This document shows, piece after piece, positions 11,670 to 22,086 of a stretch of 64,000 bases of DNA. How positions within the stretch are numbered: position 1 is the first letter of the stretch; each line of letters begins with the position of its first letter. Below the pieces are notes generated by a model that did not search any database, was not told the DNA's origin, and saw only the letters and a list, made by a program, of their open reading frames with translations. Position numbers and translations under genes: made by a program. Source of the stretch: Panulirus ornatus (Eukaryota > Arthropoda > Malacostraca > Decapoda > Palinuridae); NCBI RefSeq assembly GCF_036320965.1, contig NC_092261.1, positions 12,572,697 through 12,636,696 on the forward strand, given 5' to 3'.

Positions 11670-13419
11670 ACTCGTATCCCAGTCACTCACACTGTACCGG
11701 CTCGAAGACTAAGAGGGCGCCAGTCCCGGAGTGGACTGCCAAAAGTACCTAATGGATGTTCAGTAATCCATCTCTGGTCTTGCAGGACGCTCTGACACAC
11801 ACGGCCATCTGTTGTGGTCTTACATCTGTTCTATCAAAGAGCAGCGGACAACAGCGATTCGTTACCTTTGGAAGTCTCTCGTGAGCAAAAGCGATGAATG
11901 ATAAAGTAAATATCATCGTAGATATAACAGTATATGGCATTAAGTTCCCGAATAACAAATTGTTGACTTTCGGCTTGGATGACACTACTGACTTATTCAG
12001 TTTTCTATCGTCTAACTCTATTCTATACCTCAGGTCGTCTCAAAATCTCACCCTTGTTTGGAGGTAAGTTAAACATAACTATGACTCAGGGGTCTCGACT
12101 GTGTCAAGAAGCTTCAGGCAAATTAATACGAAATTCACGTATGACACAAATAAAAACAAGTGACTCTCACATGCTTAAAAAAAAACTGGTAATTCATATC
12201 TTAATATGACTCTTCAGCGTATACAATAGTCCACTGACATCAAAGTATCATTAGAGTGATGAATCATAATTCGCAAAAGACCAAAAATGTGTTGAGAGCT
12301 TCAGAGAGCTGACGCTGTGATGAGAACAACTTCACTGTTATTCTTAAAAGACTAGACAGACCCTTCATTTAGCACGGATCCTCCTTGCCCTGCCTTCTGA
12401 GAGGTCTGTCTGTCAGTCCAACTTTTCTCGCTAGACTCCATTATCCCCCGTGTAGACCTCCAGTCCAACTAGCACGGCCTATTTTTGACGTATACTTGTT
12501 CCTGTTCACTTTAAAGTACAGAGACGTTTTCTTTTCCATTTCCTCCTCCTCCTCCTCCTCCTCCTCGAGTAAAATTTTACCTCTCGTTTCACTTCATTCC
12601 CTCCCTCCTTCCCCGGACCCATTTTAAGTTAGAATTTACTTGTTGCCATGTTCTCCTTAACCTTTGGAATCAAATTATCTGATCGTGTGGGAACGTAATT
12701 CCTTGGGTAAAGAATGGTCGTGGAAGTGGGAGTGCATATTCTTTTGCAACACACAAGTCTATTTTCTCTTGTTTATCTATTGGTTTATACTTCGTAATTT
12801 TGGTTATGATTCATCCCTCCTGCTCACCCTCTGACTATGATAATACTTCGCAATTCAGTGGATGTTCAAGCTACCAATATTCAGTTCAGTCAAGGATGCA
12901 TTAATGTGTGGAGACGCATCTTGTTTTCTGAGACGTTCAGGTCCGGATAGATGGCTTCCTCATTAACCTCCCTTTCATTCACACCTTCCGAAGGAAGGGA
13001 ATATGTCTTCAGCCTTCAGTCCCTCCAGAGATCCTTGTGGTTCTCATCACTCATGCGAAGAGCCATAACACATGTTGAGGTTTTACACAGACTTACATCA
13101 CGATTAGGATTCTGAAGCGCTGTCCCAAGACTTGCAAAGGTGTCTGGACCTGTCAGGACCCCTTGTGTACCGCCTGGATAACTAATTGTATCTGTGGTAG
13201 GTACTGCTCATCATCTGCCACAGTGTTGTCAAGGGTCTGATCACCACTCTCCCATGATGTTCTGTAGTCTCAAGGTCTGGTTCGTTGCTATACAACCTCA
13301 TTGCACTCACGAGACATCTCGTTCACTCCCTATACCAAACCTCCTCTCCTTTAATAAAGTGTACGATAATGCAAACAGTAATTTCAAAGTTCCATCTCTT
13401 CATGTAAGTAAAGGGAAGA

Positions 13420-13421
<2 letters not shown>
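11669..13421. other. Unique DNA with a (TCC)n
   Basis: The only simple repeat is a 26-bp TCC tract at 12541-12566. No exon-like frame could be supported. Confidence 0.55.

Positions 13422-13464
<43 letters not shown>
13422..13464. repeat. (GT)n microsatellite
   Basis: About 43 bp of GT repeat. Confidence 0.98.
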
Positions 13465-13466
<2 letters not shown>

Positions 13467-14054
13467 GGCCGGTGGGAAAGGCAGGAGTGAAAGACACTAA
13501 GACCATAAAGAATGGGGACAGGTTAGGTGATAAATAATCTAAGATGCCAGACACGTTTTCACGGCAACGTAACAGATTAGGGAAAATATAAGGGCCAAAG
13601 TCTTGTCGCTTCCAGTCTGTTAGGGAAATGAAAAAGGAAATTGTATATCAGCGAGAAAAATTCGGCAGGGGAAGGGATGGGGTAGGGAAAACTGAAAAAA
13701 AAAAAGAAAAATATGTGGGTGAACCATGAACTCGGTGCTGGGGAAATAGTAAAGAAGATTATATGTAAATAATGTAACACGAAAGCTGAGGGATGAAAAC
13801 AAAAAGAAGAAGAAGAAAAAAAAATTGGAGTGTTGGAAAAAACAAAAGAAAAAATTGGGGCGTACCAATGTTTTGTAGGATGACCAGGTAAGGCATTTGT
13901 GTTTACATATACTAGAATAGAATTTCGTCTGGTTCAACTGGTGATGATGATCATCGATATGATGATGAGGAGGACATCATCTGTGTAGCACGCAGGGGGA
14001 TCGAACCACCATAGTGGAAGACTACTTGATGCATGTGGTACGTACTACAACAGT
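13465..14054. other. Purine-rich unique DNA
   Basis: A- and G-rich on the plus strand, which explains the F-rich minus-strand frames. No gene is supported. Confidence 0.5.
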
Positions 14055-14335
14055 GAAGTGGAGGACTGTCTGTGGCACAGGGTACAACAACAACAGACCA
14101 CTGGAAGATTATCTGCTGTGAGACACGACAACAGGACTATGGGATACTGTCTGTTGTGTACGAGACAACAACAGGACTATGGGATACTGTCTGTTGTGTA
14201 CGAGACAACAACAGGACTATGGGATACTGTAACAGGCCAATGGGAGACCATCTGTTGCACGTACGTGGTACGACAACAGGAGAACAGATGACCACTTGTT
14301 GCATGAACGTGGGACCTCAACAGTGAAACAAAAGT
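14055..14335. repeat. ~38-45-bp minisatellite, about 6 units
   Basis: The core is ACAACAACAGGACTATGGGA followed by TACTGTCTGTTGTGTACGAG. The central copies (about 14120-14230) are almost identical. The flanking ones are degenerate. Confidence 0.93.
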
Positions 14336-14556
14336 TAACCTGCCGTAAAGGAAGACACAAGGGTAGAGTAGCAGTAGATCAACCATGAGAGTGTAGCAGA
14401 CTGCATGTATGACTATGACAGACAAGCAGAGTATCACACACTCCTAATGAGGCCATGAGAACTTAGCAAAAATAAGCTGCAGACGTATGTCAACCTGACA
14501 AAGCAGCATTCAGCAAGCTCTTTACGTGTTGGGGTTCTCTACGCTGAAGCAGACAA

Positions 14557-14791
14557 GTTGCTGTATCGGTTACTGGTATCTGTTACCAGTTACTGTGTCG
14601 GTTACTAGTACCTGTTACCAGTTACTGTGTCGGTTACTAGTACCTGTTACCAGTTACTGTATCGGTTACTAGTACCTGTTACCAGTTACTGTATGGGTTA
14701 CTAGTATCTGTTACCAGTTACTGTATCGGTTACTAGTACCTGTTACCAGTTACTGTATCGGTTACTAGTATCTGTTACCAGTTACTGTATC
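14557..14791. repeat. 32-bp minisatellite, about 7.5 units
   Basis: The unit is GGTTACTAGTACCTGTTACC plus AGTTACTGTATC. Most units contain SpeI (ACTAGT), and each holds mirror and inverted GTTAC/GTAAC elements. Copies differ at one or two positions. Confidence 0.96.
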
Positions 14792-14928
14792 TGGGAGCAT
14801 GAGAGCAAAGCAAGATCCAGTATGTATGATGATTGGTGAGGCGTCAGAGTGCTGCTGTGGCTGGGAGTAATTGTAACTGCTGTAGAAAACGTATACATTC
14901 TTTTTCCTTTGTTAGAGTCAGGGCATAA

Positions 14929-14931
<3 letters not shown>

Positions 14932-14989
<58 letters not shown>
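14932..14989. repeat. (TA)n microsatellite
   Basis: About 58 bp of TA repeat ending directly at the dispersed repeat. Confidence 0.98.
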
Positions 14990-14994
<5 letters not shown>

Positions 14995-15216
14995 GGGGAT
15001 AGGGGAGAAAGAATACTTCCCACGTATTCCCTGCGTGTCGTAGAAGGCGGCTAAAAGGGGAGGGAGCGGGTGGCTGGAAATCCTCCCCTCTCGTTTTTTT
15101 TTTTAATTTTCCAAAAGAAGGAACAGAGAAGGGGACCAGGTGAAGATATTCCCTCAAAAGCCCAGTCCTCTATTCTTAACGCTACCTTGCTAATGCGGGA
15201 AATGGCGAATAGTATG

Positions 15217-15218
<2 letters not shown>
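14990..15218 (+). mobile_element. ~225-bp dispersed repeat, copy 2
   Basis: It starts CCCTGGGGATAGGGGAGAAA and ends GCGAATAGTATGAA. It is about 90% or more identical by eye to copy 3. It is bounded by (TA)n on both sides and contains an internal poly-T and an AAGAAGGAACAGAG block. Confidence 0.92.

Positions 15219-15286
<68 letters not shown>
15219..15286. repeat. (AT)n microsatellite
   Basis: About 68 bp of AT repeat separating two copies of the dispersed repeat. Confidence 0.98.
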
Positions 15287-15289
<3 letters not shown>

Positions 15290-15510
15290 CCCTGGGGATA
15301 GGGGAGAAAGAATACTTCCCACGTATTCCCTGCGTGTCGTAGAAGGCGACTAAAAGGGAAGGGAGCGGGGGGCTGGAAATCCTCCCCTCTCGTTTTTTTT
15401 TTTTCCAAAAGAAGGAACAGAGGAGAGGTCCAGGTGAGGATATTCCCTCAAAGGCCCAGTCCTCTGTTCTTAACGCTACCTCGCTATCGCGGGAAATAGC
15501 GAATAGTATG
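15287..15510 (+). mobile_element. ~225-bp dispersed repeat, copy 3
   Basis: Collinear with copy 2. It runs at its 3' end straight into poly-A(30) and then (TA)n, as expected for an RNA-mediated insertion. Confidence 0.92.
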
Positions 15511-15622
<112 letters not shown>

Positions 15623-15777
15623 ATCAGCAATTACGACAATGGACCGATGGGTGAAGAAAAAAAAGAAAATACTAGAAATAAGAATACAGAGCGAGGTCCA
15701 GGCATGGACGAGTAAAAATAAGGAGACCTGCCACACTCTGTTAAAAAAAAACATTCGAACTGTCTCGTACCATGACG

Positions 15778-15780
<3 letters not shown>

Positions 15781-15844
<64 letters not shown>
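15781..15844. repeat. (GA)n microsatellite
   Basis: About 64 bp of perfect AG repeat. Confidence 0.98.
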
Positions 15845-15847
<3 letters not shown>

Positions 15848-16189
15848 GTACAGAGACAGGTAAGTTGAATGGGAATAACATTAATATCTTGGAATTCAGG
15901 GAGAAAACAATGAGAACTGAAGATGCTTTAAGAAAGTGAAAACTGAGAAGCATTTTCTCTTTTTTTTCTCTTTTTCATTTTCTTTTTTTCAAGTAGCAGA
16001 TATCATAGTCATGTAACTGTAGTTCTAAGGACCAGAGCAGTCACCTCCTCCTTCGGGATGGGCTGAGGCAACACACGCTGTCAAGAGGAAAGGGCAACTG
16101 GAAGTCGTGAGAAGGGAAAGATAGAAGTTCAGACCCCGAAAACATTTCCAACAAAGAAACAAACAAAAAAAACTCGAGGGGTATATGGT
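15845..16189. other. Unique DNA
   Basis: Nothing recognisable. There is a T-rich patch at 15958-15990. Confidence 0.5.
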
Positions 16190-16535
16190 TACGCCTAAAG
16201 AGTCATGACCCCAGTTAATGACCCAGATCAGGTCACACAGGTCATCGACAAGACCTTAGGTCAAGGATCAGAGATAGGGATTGAGGATCTAAAGTCAGGT
16301 AGGGTCATAATGAATAAAGCCCAGGTCATGAGTGTTGGAAATCGGAATCTCGATCGTGTTCTAAAACTGGTCACAAACCTAAACCCAGGTCAAAGGTCAG
16401 CTCGCTCTAGTGCCAGTCGGGAACTAGATCCTAGGTCATCACCCAGGGGCCCAGGTCAGGATGACCCCGTAACCCAGGTCAAGATCAGTATCTAGGTCAC
16501 GGTATCTAGGTCAGGGGTCAAAGACGAGATTGAGG
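16190..16535. promoter_or_regulatory. Degenerate AGGTCA cluster (possible nuclear-receptor half-sites)
   Basis: Eleven exact AGGTCA hexamers and several GGGTCA or TGGTCA variants occur in about 345 bp, commonly as CCCAGGTCA. Two are DR1 arrangements: AGGTCA-A-AGGTCA at 16387-16399 is perfect, and AGGTCA-G-GGGTCA at 16508-16520 has one mismatch. AGGTCA is the half-site of nuclear receptors such as RXR/USP and HNF4, and DR1 is a classical spacing. Whether anything binds here is inference. A decayed minisatellite explains the sequence equally well. Confidence 0.45.
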
Positions 16536-17038
16536 GTCAAATGATGAAAGTATGAGCTCTGGAGTCGGGGACTCGTGGCAACTCTCTCACGCGCGGAAAC
16601 ACGGGCCAAGAAATATATTTTGTTTTTTCCCCTGCCGTAGGCGGGAAGGTGGGTGAATGTTACGCCAAGTTTACCTGGCCTTGAATCCGTCCACAGTCTC
16701 CGTGTGCGCGACACTCCTACATTTCAAACTACCTCCACCCACCCCAACCCTAACGAAGAAGGGTCTGAAAGTTTCTCGTATCACACCTTTTCACACTTAG
16801 GTCGTCCCAAAACGAGGAGAAGAGAAAAAGAAAGAAAGAAGTCGTACGAAAAAAAAAAAGAAAGAAGGAAATCCATCTTCACGAATGACTCGCACGCGAC
16901 TATGGCGAAAAATAACTGGGGGAAAGCCTCGGTTTTCGCAAGAGAGATGTAACAACAGCAACACTAACACCTCTTCTTCACGCCCCTTTCTGAAGTGACG
17001 CAGAATAAGCTGCTGATTACGGGAGGGCTTAACTAACT

Positions 17039-17040
<2 letters not shown>
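16536..17040. other. Unique DNA
   Basis: No gene is supported. A 99-codon plus frame (16653-16952) becomes K/R-rich only because of A-rich repeats. Confidence 0.5.

Positions 17041-17085
<45 letters not shown>
17041..17085. repeat. (CT)n microsatellite
   Basis: 45 bp of CT repeat. Confidence 0.98.
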
Positions 17086-17088
<3 letters not shown>

Positions 17089-17254
17089 GCGCATTATGAA
17101 GCCCGTACGGTACGACAACTTCAACGCGCTGCCAAGGCATTTAACTTAAACCACCACACACACACCCTCTTCCCCTTTTGATCAGAAGGCGAGGCTCTCC
17201 AACGACAATAACCTGCCGGCCTCAAAGCCAGCGAGAACCGAACCCTGGTGGATG

Positions 17255-17257
<3 letters not shown>

Positions 17258-17296
<39 letters not shown>

Positions 17297-17309
17297 CCTC
17301 GTTGCGCCT

Positions 17310-17377
<68 letters not shown>

Positions 17378-17391
17378 CCTCGTTGCGCCTA
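17258..17391. repeat. Two (AC)n tracts each followed by the same 18-bp tag
   Basis: AC repeats at 17258-17292 and 17312-17373 are each followed by CCCTCCTCGTTGCGCCTA. The tract-plus-tag unit is tandemly duplicated. Confidence 0.95.
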
Positions 17392-17453
17392 AGGACTCAT
17401 GAGCCGGTTAATGACCCAGATCGGGTAACGAAGGTCATCGCCAAGGACCCCAA
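17380..17453. repeat. Diverged duplicate of the left end of the AGGTCA cluster
   Basis: GCGCCTAAGGACTCATGAGC through GGTTAATGACCCAGATC aligns with 16192-16262 over about 70 bp at roughly 75-80% identity by eye. It retains one AGGTCA. Confidence 0.8.
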
Positions 17454-17736
17454 AGAGGGTGGAAGGCCCCCAGTGTTGTCATTAATCAGGGTGGATGATA
17501 ACACCCGTTCTCATCGTAATCCCCACAGTATGATAACAGCATCATGATAATCCCAGGGTATGATAAGAACTGTATCATGGTACTTTCATGGGTAGTACCA
17601 TAACTACCCACCCTGCTGTCGAACAACCCCCAGGTGTACGATTTCAACAAGACCTCATTTCTAACGCAAGTGTTTCAATCAATTTGACGATATGAATTTC
17701 ATCCGTTGTGAACATGAGGAAAGTGATCAACAAATC

Positions 17737-18730
17737 TCATGATGGGAGGTCATACTGGGGGATGGGAGGTCATGCTGGGGGACGGGAGGTCATACTGGGG
17801 GACGGAAAGGTCATACTGGGGGACGGGAGGTCATGCTGGGGGACGGGAGGTCATACTGGGGGACGGAAAGGTCATACGGGGGGACGGGAGGTCATGCTGG
17901 GGGACGGGAGGTCATACTGGGGGAGGGAAGGTCATACTGGGGGACGGGAGGTCATGCTGGGGGACGGGAGGTCATACTGGGGGAGGGAAGGTCATACTGG
18001 GGGACGGGAGGTCATGCTGGGGGACGGGAGGTCATACTGGGGGACAGGAGGTCATGCTGGGGGTACGGGAGGTCATGCTGGGGGACGGAAAGGTCATGCT
18101 GGGGGACGGGAGGTCATGCTGGGGGACGGGAGGTCATGCTGGGGGACGGGAGGTCATACTGGGGGACGGAAAGGTCATACTGGGGGACGGGAGGTCATGC
18201 TGGGGGACGGGAGGTCATACTGGGGGAGGGAAGGTCATACTGGGGGACGGGAGGTCATGCTGGGGGACGGGAGGTCATACTGGGGGACAGGAGGTCATGC
18301 TGGGGGTACGGGAGGTCATGCTGGGGGACGGAAAGGTCATGCTGGGGGACGGGAGGTCATGCTGGGGGACGGGAGGTCATGCTGGGGGACAGGAGGTCAT
18401 GCTGGGGGACGGGAAGGTCATACTGGGGGACGGGAGGTCATGCTGGGGGACGGGAGGTCATGCTGGGGGACGGGAGGTCATACTGGGGGACGGAAGGTCA
18501 TACTGGGGGACGGGAGGTCATGCTGGGGGACGGAAGGTCATACTGGGGGACGGAAGGTCATACTGGGGGACGGGAGGTCATGCTGGGGGACGGAAGGTCA
18601 TACTGGGGGACGGGAGGTCATGCTGGGGGTACGGGAAGGTCATGCTGGGGGACGGGAGGTCATGCTTGGGGGACAGTTAGGTCATGCTGGGGGTACGGGA
18701 AGGTCATGCTGGGGGATAGAAGGTCATACG
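17737..18730. repeat. 49-copy 20-21-bp minisatellite, AGGTCA in every unit
   Basis: The unit is GGGAGGTCATACTGGGGGAC, with T[A/G]CTG and GGAA variants. By hand count there are 49 AGGTCAT motifs in about 990 bp, all in the same orientation. A ~200-bp block at 17939-18140 recurs almost unchanged about 243 bp downstream (12 units), so the array has amplified in multi-unit steps. Three plus frames of 313-358 codons cross it. They are artefacts of a stop-free 20-bp unit. Confidence 0.97.
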
Positions 18731-18787
18731 AGAATGTGAACCCAAACAACATTATGTTAAAATGTGCGAGAGGACAAAAATATATTT

Positions 18788-18999
18788 CTTCCCTATACAT
18801 GCTCGTCTTCCCCGCCTTCGTGAGGTACCATCAGGGTCTGGGTCTTCGAGGAAACCTCCTCACCTCGTTCCATCTTCCTCTGTCCTCTATTTTCAGAGAG
18901 GGAGAGTAAAGAGAAGGGAGGATATCCAGTTCCCCCGTCCCTCTTACACTCCTTTTCACGACATGCAGGAGATGCATGAGTAATATTAATCCCTCCAAC

Positions 19000-19002
<3 letters not shown>
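18788..19002 (-). mobile_element. ~225-bp dispersed repeat, diverged antisense copy
   Basis: On the plus strand the order is CCGCCTTCGTGAGGTACC, then GGGTCTGGGTCTTCGAGG, GGAGGATATCCAGTTCCC, CTCCTTTTCACGACATGCAG and finally (TA)n. This is the reverse complement of copies 2 and 3, with many substitutions. It is the oldest-looking copy. Confidence 0.7.

Positions 19003-19067
<65 letters not shown>
19003..19067. repeat. (TA)n microsatellite
   Basis: About 65 bp of TA repeat abutting the antisense dispersed repeat. Confidence 0.98.
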
Positions 19068-19070
<3 letters not shown>

Positions 19071-19798
19071 TCGGAGGCATCTGCAGCAAAGACTGGGTTG
19101 GTGTAGGGACGAAAGCTTTGGCTGTCAGAACGACAAGGCTAAAGGTTTCTCTAAGGGGAGCCATGGAGTGATACCTCGTCTGTTGAAACTGTTCAGACGC
19201 GTAAAATAAAAAAAATAAAAGGGATTCATGCCGCTTTTGTGTGCCAGGAGAGCATGGACGCGGTGGGTTGGAACTCTCTAAAAAGCCAGTATGGATCAAG
19301 TGTGACTGCCTGATAGATGCCGGGTGGGGTAGTGTGCGCTGTGCTGGTGTGCGCTGCTGCTGGTGGGGTAGTGTGCACTGCTGGTGGTGGTGGGAAAAGC
19401 TGCCAATGATGTTTTCGTATCACAGCTGACTTGCTACCGTCCGTCTAGCGCTTCCACACGGTAGCAGAAGCTAATACAGCTATGTATATCTGTGGTCACG
19501 GGCGATGGACGTGGCGGACTTCCCCAGCACTGCTTAGGTAGAAAATAAGTATAATATAGTCGCTTTTAAAGAACTTCTCATTTCAAAAGAGACGACACTG
19601 CTCTGCTACTCGAAGTATTGCAGACTTGGGCGTCAGGAGCCTCCAAAAAGAGGTCCTGAGTCAGGCCAGAACTCTTAGAGAATGGCCCTGGGGTCCCTTG
19701 CTTTTGGTGAGGGATGGACAGTAATACGACTATCTCCCATTATCTGTTTCTCACTGTCAAAACCTCCTTCTACAGCATTCATTCCTCTCTCTCCTTTG
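19068..19798. other. Unique DNA
   Basis: There is a local GT/GC-rich TGCTGGTG near-repeat at 19330-19395. No gene is supported. Confidence 0.55.
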
Positions 19799-19810
19799 CA
19801 CACACACACA

Positions 19811-19873
<63 letters not shown>

Positions 19874-19903
19874 CCTATCTATCTCTCTCTCTCTCTCCCT
19901 CCG
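19799..19903. repeat. (CA)n-(CT)n-(ATCT)n compound microsatellite
   Basis: CA to about 19812, CT to about 19864, then ATCT and CT mixtures. Confidence 0.97.
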
Positions 19904-20510
19904 TCTTTGGCCACAGCAGTCGCATCTGGAGTCTGATTATCCGGAAGTGTTCGTCAGAAATTACAGGAAAAATTCCATCTGTCTCACAGTGGGCGAATGT
20001 GTCTTGGGAAATCATGTACGACAGGATCGGACACAAGGTTCCATATTGCTTCAGACGATTTGCATACCTGAACAAATACACATTTGTCTGGGTAAGAATA
20101 CATCTAACGTCTAATGTATGAAGATCAATAGATTATCTATCATTTTTTTTTTTTTAAATAACACCTTTCACGATAGGGCTTATGAGTAGACTGCTTCACT
20201 TAAGATAATAGGATTACCTTGCTCTTAACCTGGTTATGTGCAGGTGGCTTAAGGAGTGGAGAATTACATTATTTTTCCAGGGTATATCTTCTTCCTCATC
20301 ACGAAATATCAAATTCAGCAACGTACATTTCTCACGTTAAAGTCTCACATAATCACTCAATTTTTGTGAAGTATTTCCTATAGTTTAACATAGTATGATC
20401 ACACTGGGATAACTATCCATATGGAATGAGGAAGGAGCGAGTGTTCACGTGCTAAATAAAATTCTGGATCATTTATAGCTTCTTTGATTTATGTATTCTA
20501 GGGTACAGCT
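19904..20510. other. Unique DNA
   Basis: A frame continues from the microsatellite to 20121, but without a recognisable domain. Confidence 0.5.
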
Positions 20511-20511
20511 G

Positions 20512-20548
<37 letters not shown>
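20511..20548. repeat. (GT)n microsatellite
   Basis: 38 bp of GT with one GC. It abuts the tail of an antisense LINE. Confidence 0.97.
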
Positions 20549-20551
<3 letters not shown>

Positions 20552-20965
20552 CACCTATTTGTAATCACATATTTTCACTATACGAGGAGGGACTTATGCA
20601 CTCGAGAGGCCCCCCTAACCTCTTGAACATTCCCTATCATATAACATTTGAAATGACCTTATGACACTCACGATTTCTTCAATCGGTCTATCAAGTTCAA
20701 CCACAACCCTTACACTATAAAAAGTACCATATGGCTTAACTTTTGCTAAGTAACCTCTCATGCAGAACATTATCAAATGCTTTATCAAAAGCCTTAATAG
20801 ATGACATCAACTGCTTTACCTTCATTATACGTGTTGATTATATCAAAAAGGAAATCAAGCAGAATTGTCAGACACGAACGATTTCGTCGAAGTCCCTGCT
20901 GGGGAATCGATTAAGTGGTGATTCCGTATATGACTTACAACATTGTCCCGAATGATGGTTTCCGT
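20549..20965 (-). mobile_element. LINE reverse-transcriptase fragment, antisense, decayed
   Basis: Reading the minus strand from about 20925 gives GLRRNRSCLTILLDFLFDII, then NTYNEGKAVDVIY, then after a frameshift KAFDNVLHERLLSK. These match the LINE RT core (HGFRKG-SCLTNLL, VDVVYLDFQKAFDKVPH-RLL). The RT region after this block is missing. The element ends at 20549-20620 in a tail (reverse complement of ...CTCGAGAGGCC) of the same family as the tails at 55984, 56940 and 63520. It is internally deleted and dead. Confidence 0.8.
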
Positions 20966-21117
20966 AAGTCATCCAATTGCTGTCGTTAAGCTAATGACAA
21001 GATTATTTCCGGGCAATGACTTTCTACCATTTTGTCATATCAATGTTACTACCATCATTATTACTACTAATAATAATAATGGCATAGTATCAATCAGTAT
21101 AAATTAGGCTTGTTCAC

Positions 21118-21640
21118 CTTTTCCCGCATAACGAGGTAGCGCAAGGTAAAGACGAAGAACAGCTTCATTCAAACATGTCCAGCGTCTTCTAAGTGTCATG
21201 GTTAAAGCTATGAAACCAGAAACTCCCATCTACAGCCAAGCTCTAAAGACTTTTCCTTGGTTACTCTTGACCTCTGCACGTCGCCCATGGTATACCACAT
21301 CGCTCCTAATTCACTCTATCTCATGCATGCACTATCATCCTCACACATATTCAAGCCTCGGTAACTCAAAGCCTCTCTCAATCCATTTTTCCATTTCCTT
21401 CTTGAGTTTCCCCCCTTCACAGCACTCCTTTCCCCAAGTGACATATATACATCCTCTTTATCAGTCTCTCTTCACTCATCCTCTTCGTTTGTCCAAACCA
21501 TATCAGCGAACTCTGTCAACTCTCTCAGTCATGCTCACCACAATACCACACCTCTTTCTCCTACACTCACACATTTATCTGTATAAGAATAATGACATAC
21601 TTTCAACCGTATAACGGATGATATCCTCCAGCTTTCCAGC
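21118..21640 (-). mobile_element. RTE-type LINE C-terminal fragment, antisense, decayed
   Basis: The minus strand encodes WFGQTKRMSEERLIKRMYI, followed after a frameshift by KKEMEKWIERGFELPRLEYV. This resembles the C-terminus of RTE-like LINE ORFs (WFGH-ERM-EERL-KR-Y, then LRWKD-VE). Its 3' end, CGCTACCTCGTTATGCGGGA on the minus strand, is the same as the end of the ~225-bp dispersed repeats. Two further pieces lie at 30625 and 47728. Confidence 0.72.
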
Positions 21641-21939
21641 TTCAATATTTTGACCATTAACCGGCCCAGATTAAAAGGAAACGCTTTCACATTGGCAAAA
21701 CAATACAGAGGATTACACCAGCGATCATACTGATGTTCATTTACTCGGGTTATGGCAGGAGGGGATTCATGTTACAATTATTGGAAACGGATAATCCCCT
21801 TGAGATTGTCGTGATGAAATTCTTTTATTTCTGTATTAGTTTAATATTTGTCGTTATTGCGTACCTGGTACCCCTAACATTACGACGAAAAAATATAGTA
21901 ATCTCGACCCTTCTCTGCGGAGAGACTATATGCCAGATA

Positions 21940-22084
21940 TTTCGTTAAGTAACTGCATCCACGGGCCACCCAGGGTCGAGCGCATAGGTTCGAATCCTGG
22001 TTGCGGCAGTGGATCCACAGACAACCCAGCTGTTCATCCATTCCCAGGGGTTGGTCGATAAAATGGGTACCTGGCTCATGCTAC

Positions 22085-22086
<2 letters not shown>
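21940..22086 (+). mobile_element. tRNA-derived SINE
   Basis: A perfect B box, GGTTCGAATCC, lies at 21987-21997. A body follows that is shared with other copies: CAGCTGTTCATCCATTCCCA, GGTCGATAAAATGGGTACCT and GGCT. The element ends at a (TA)n tract. The A-box region is degenerate. Confidence 0.75.

Noticed and set aside
14557..14791. CRISPR-like regular array
   Set aside because: Units are contiguous without distinct spacers, and the genome is eukaryotic. This is a minisatellite.
17708..18909. Three overlapping plus frames of 313-358 codons
   Set aside because: They are produced by a stop-free 20-21-bp minisatellite read in all three frames. No protein-like composition exists outside the repeat.
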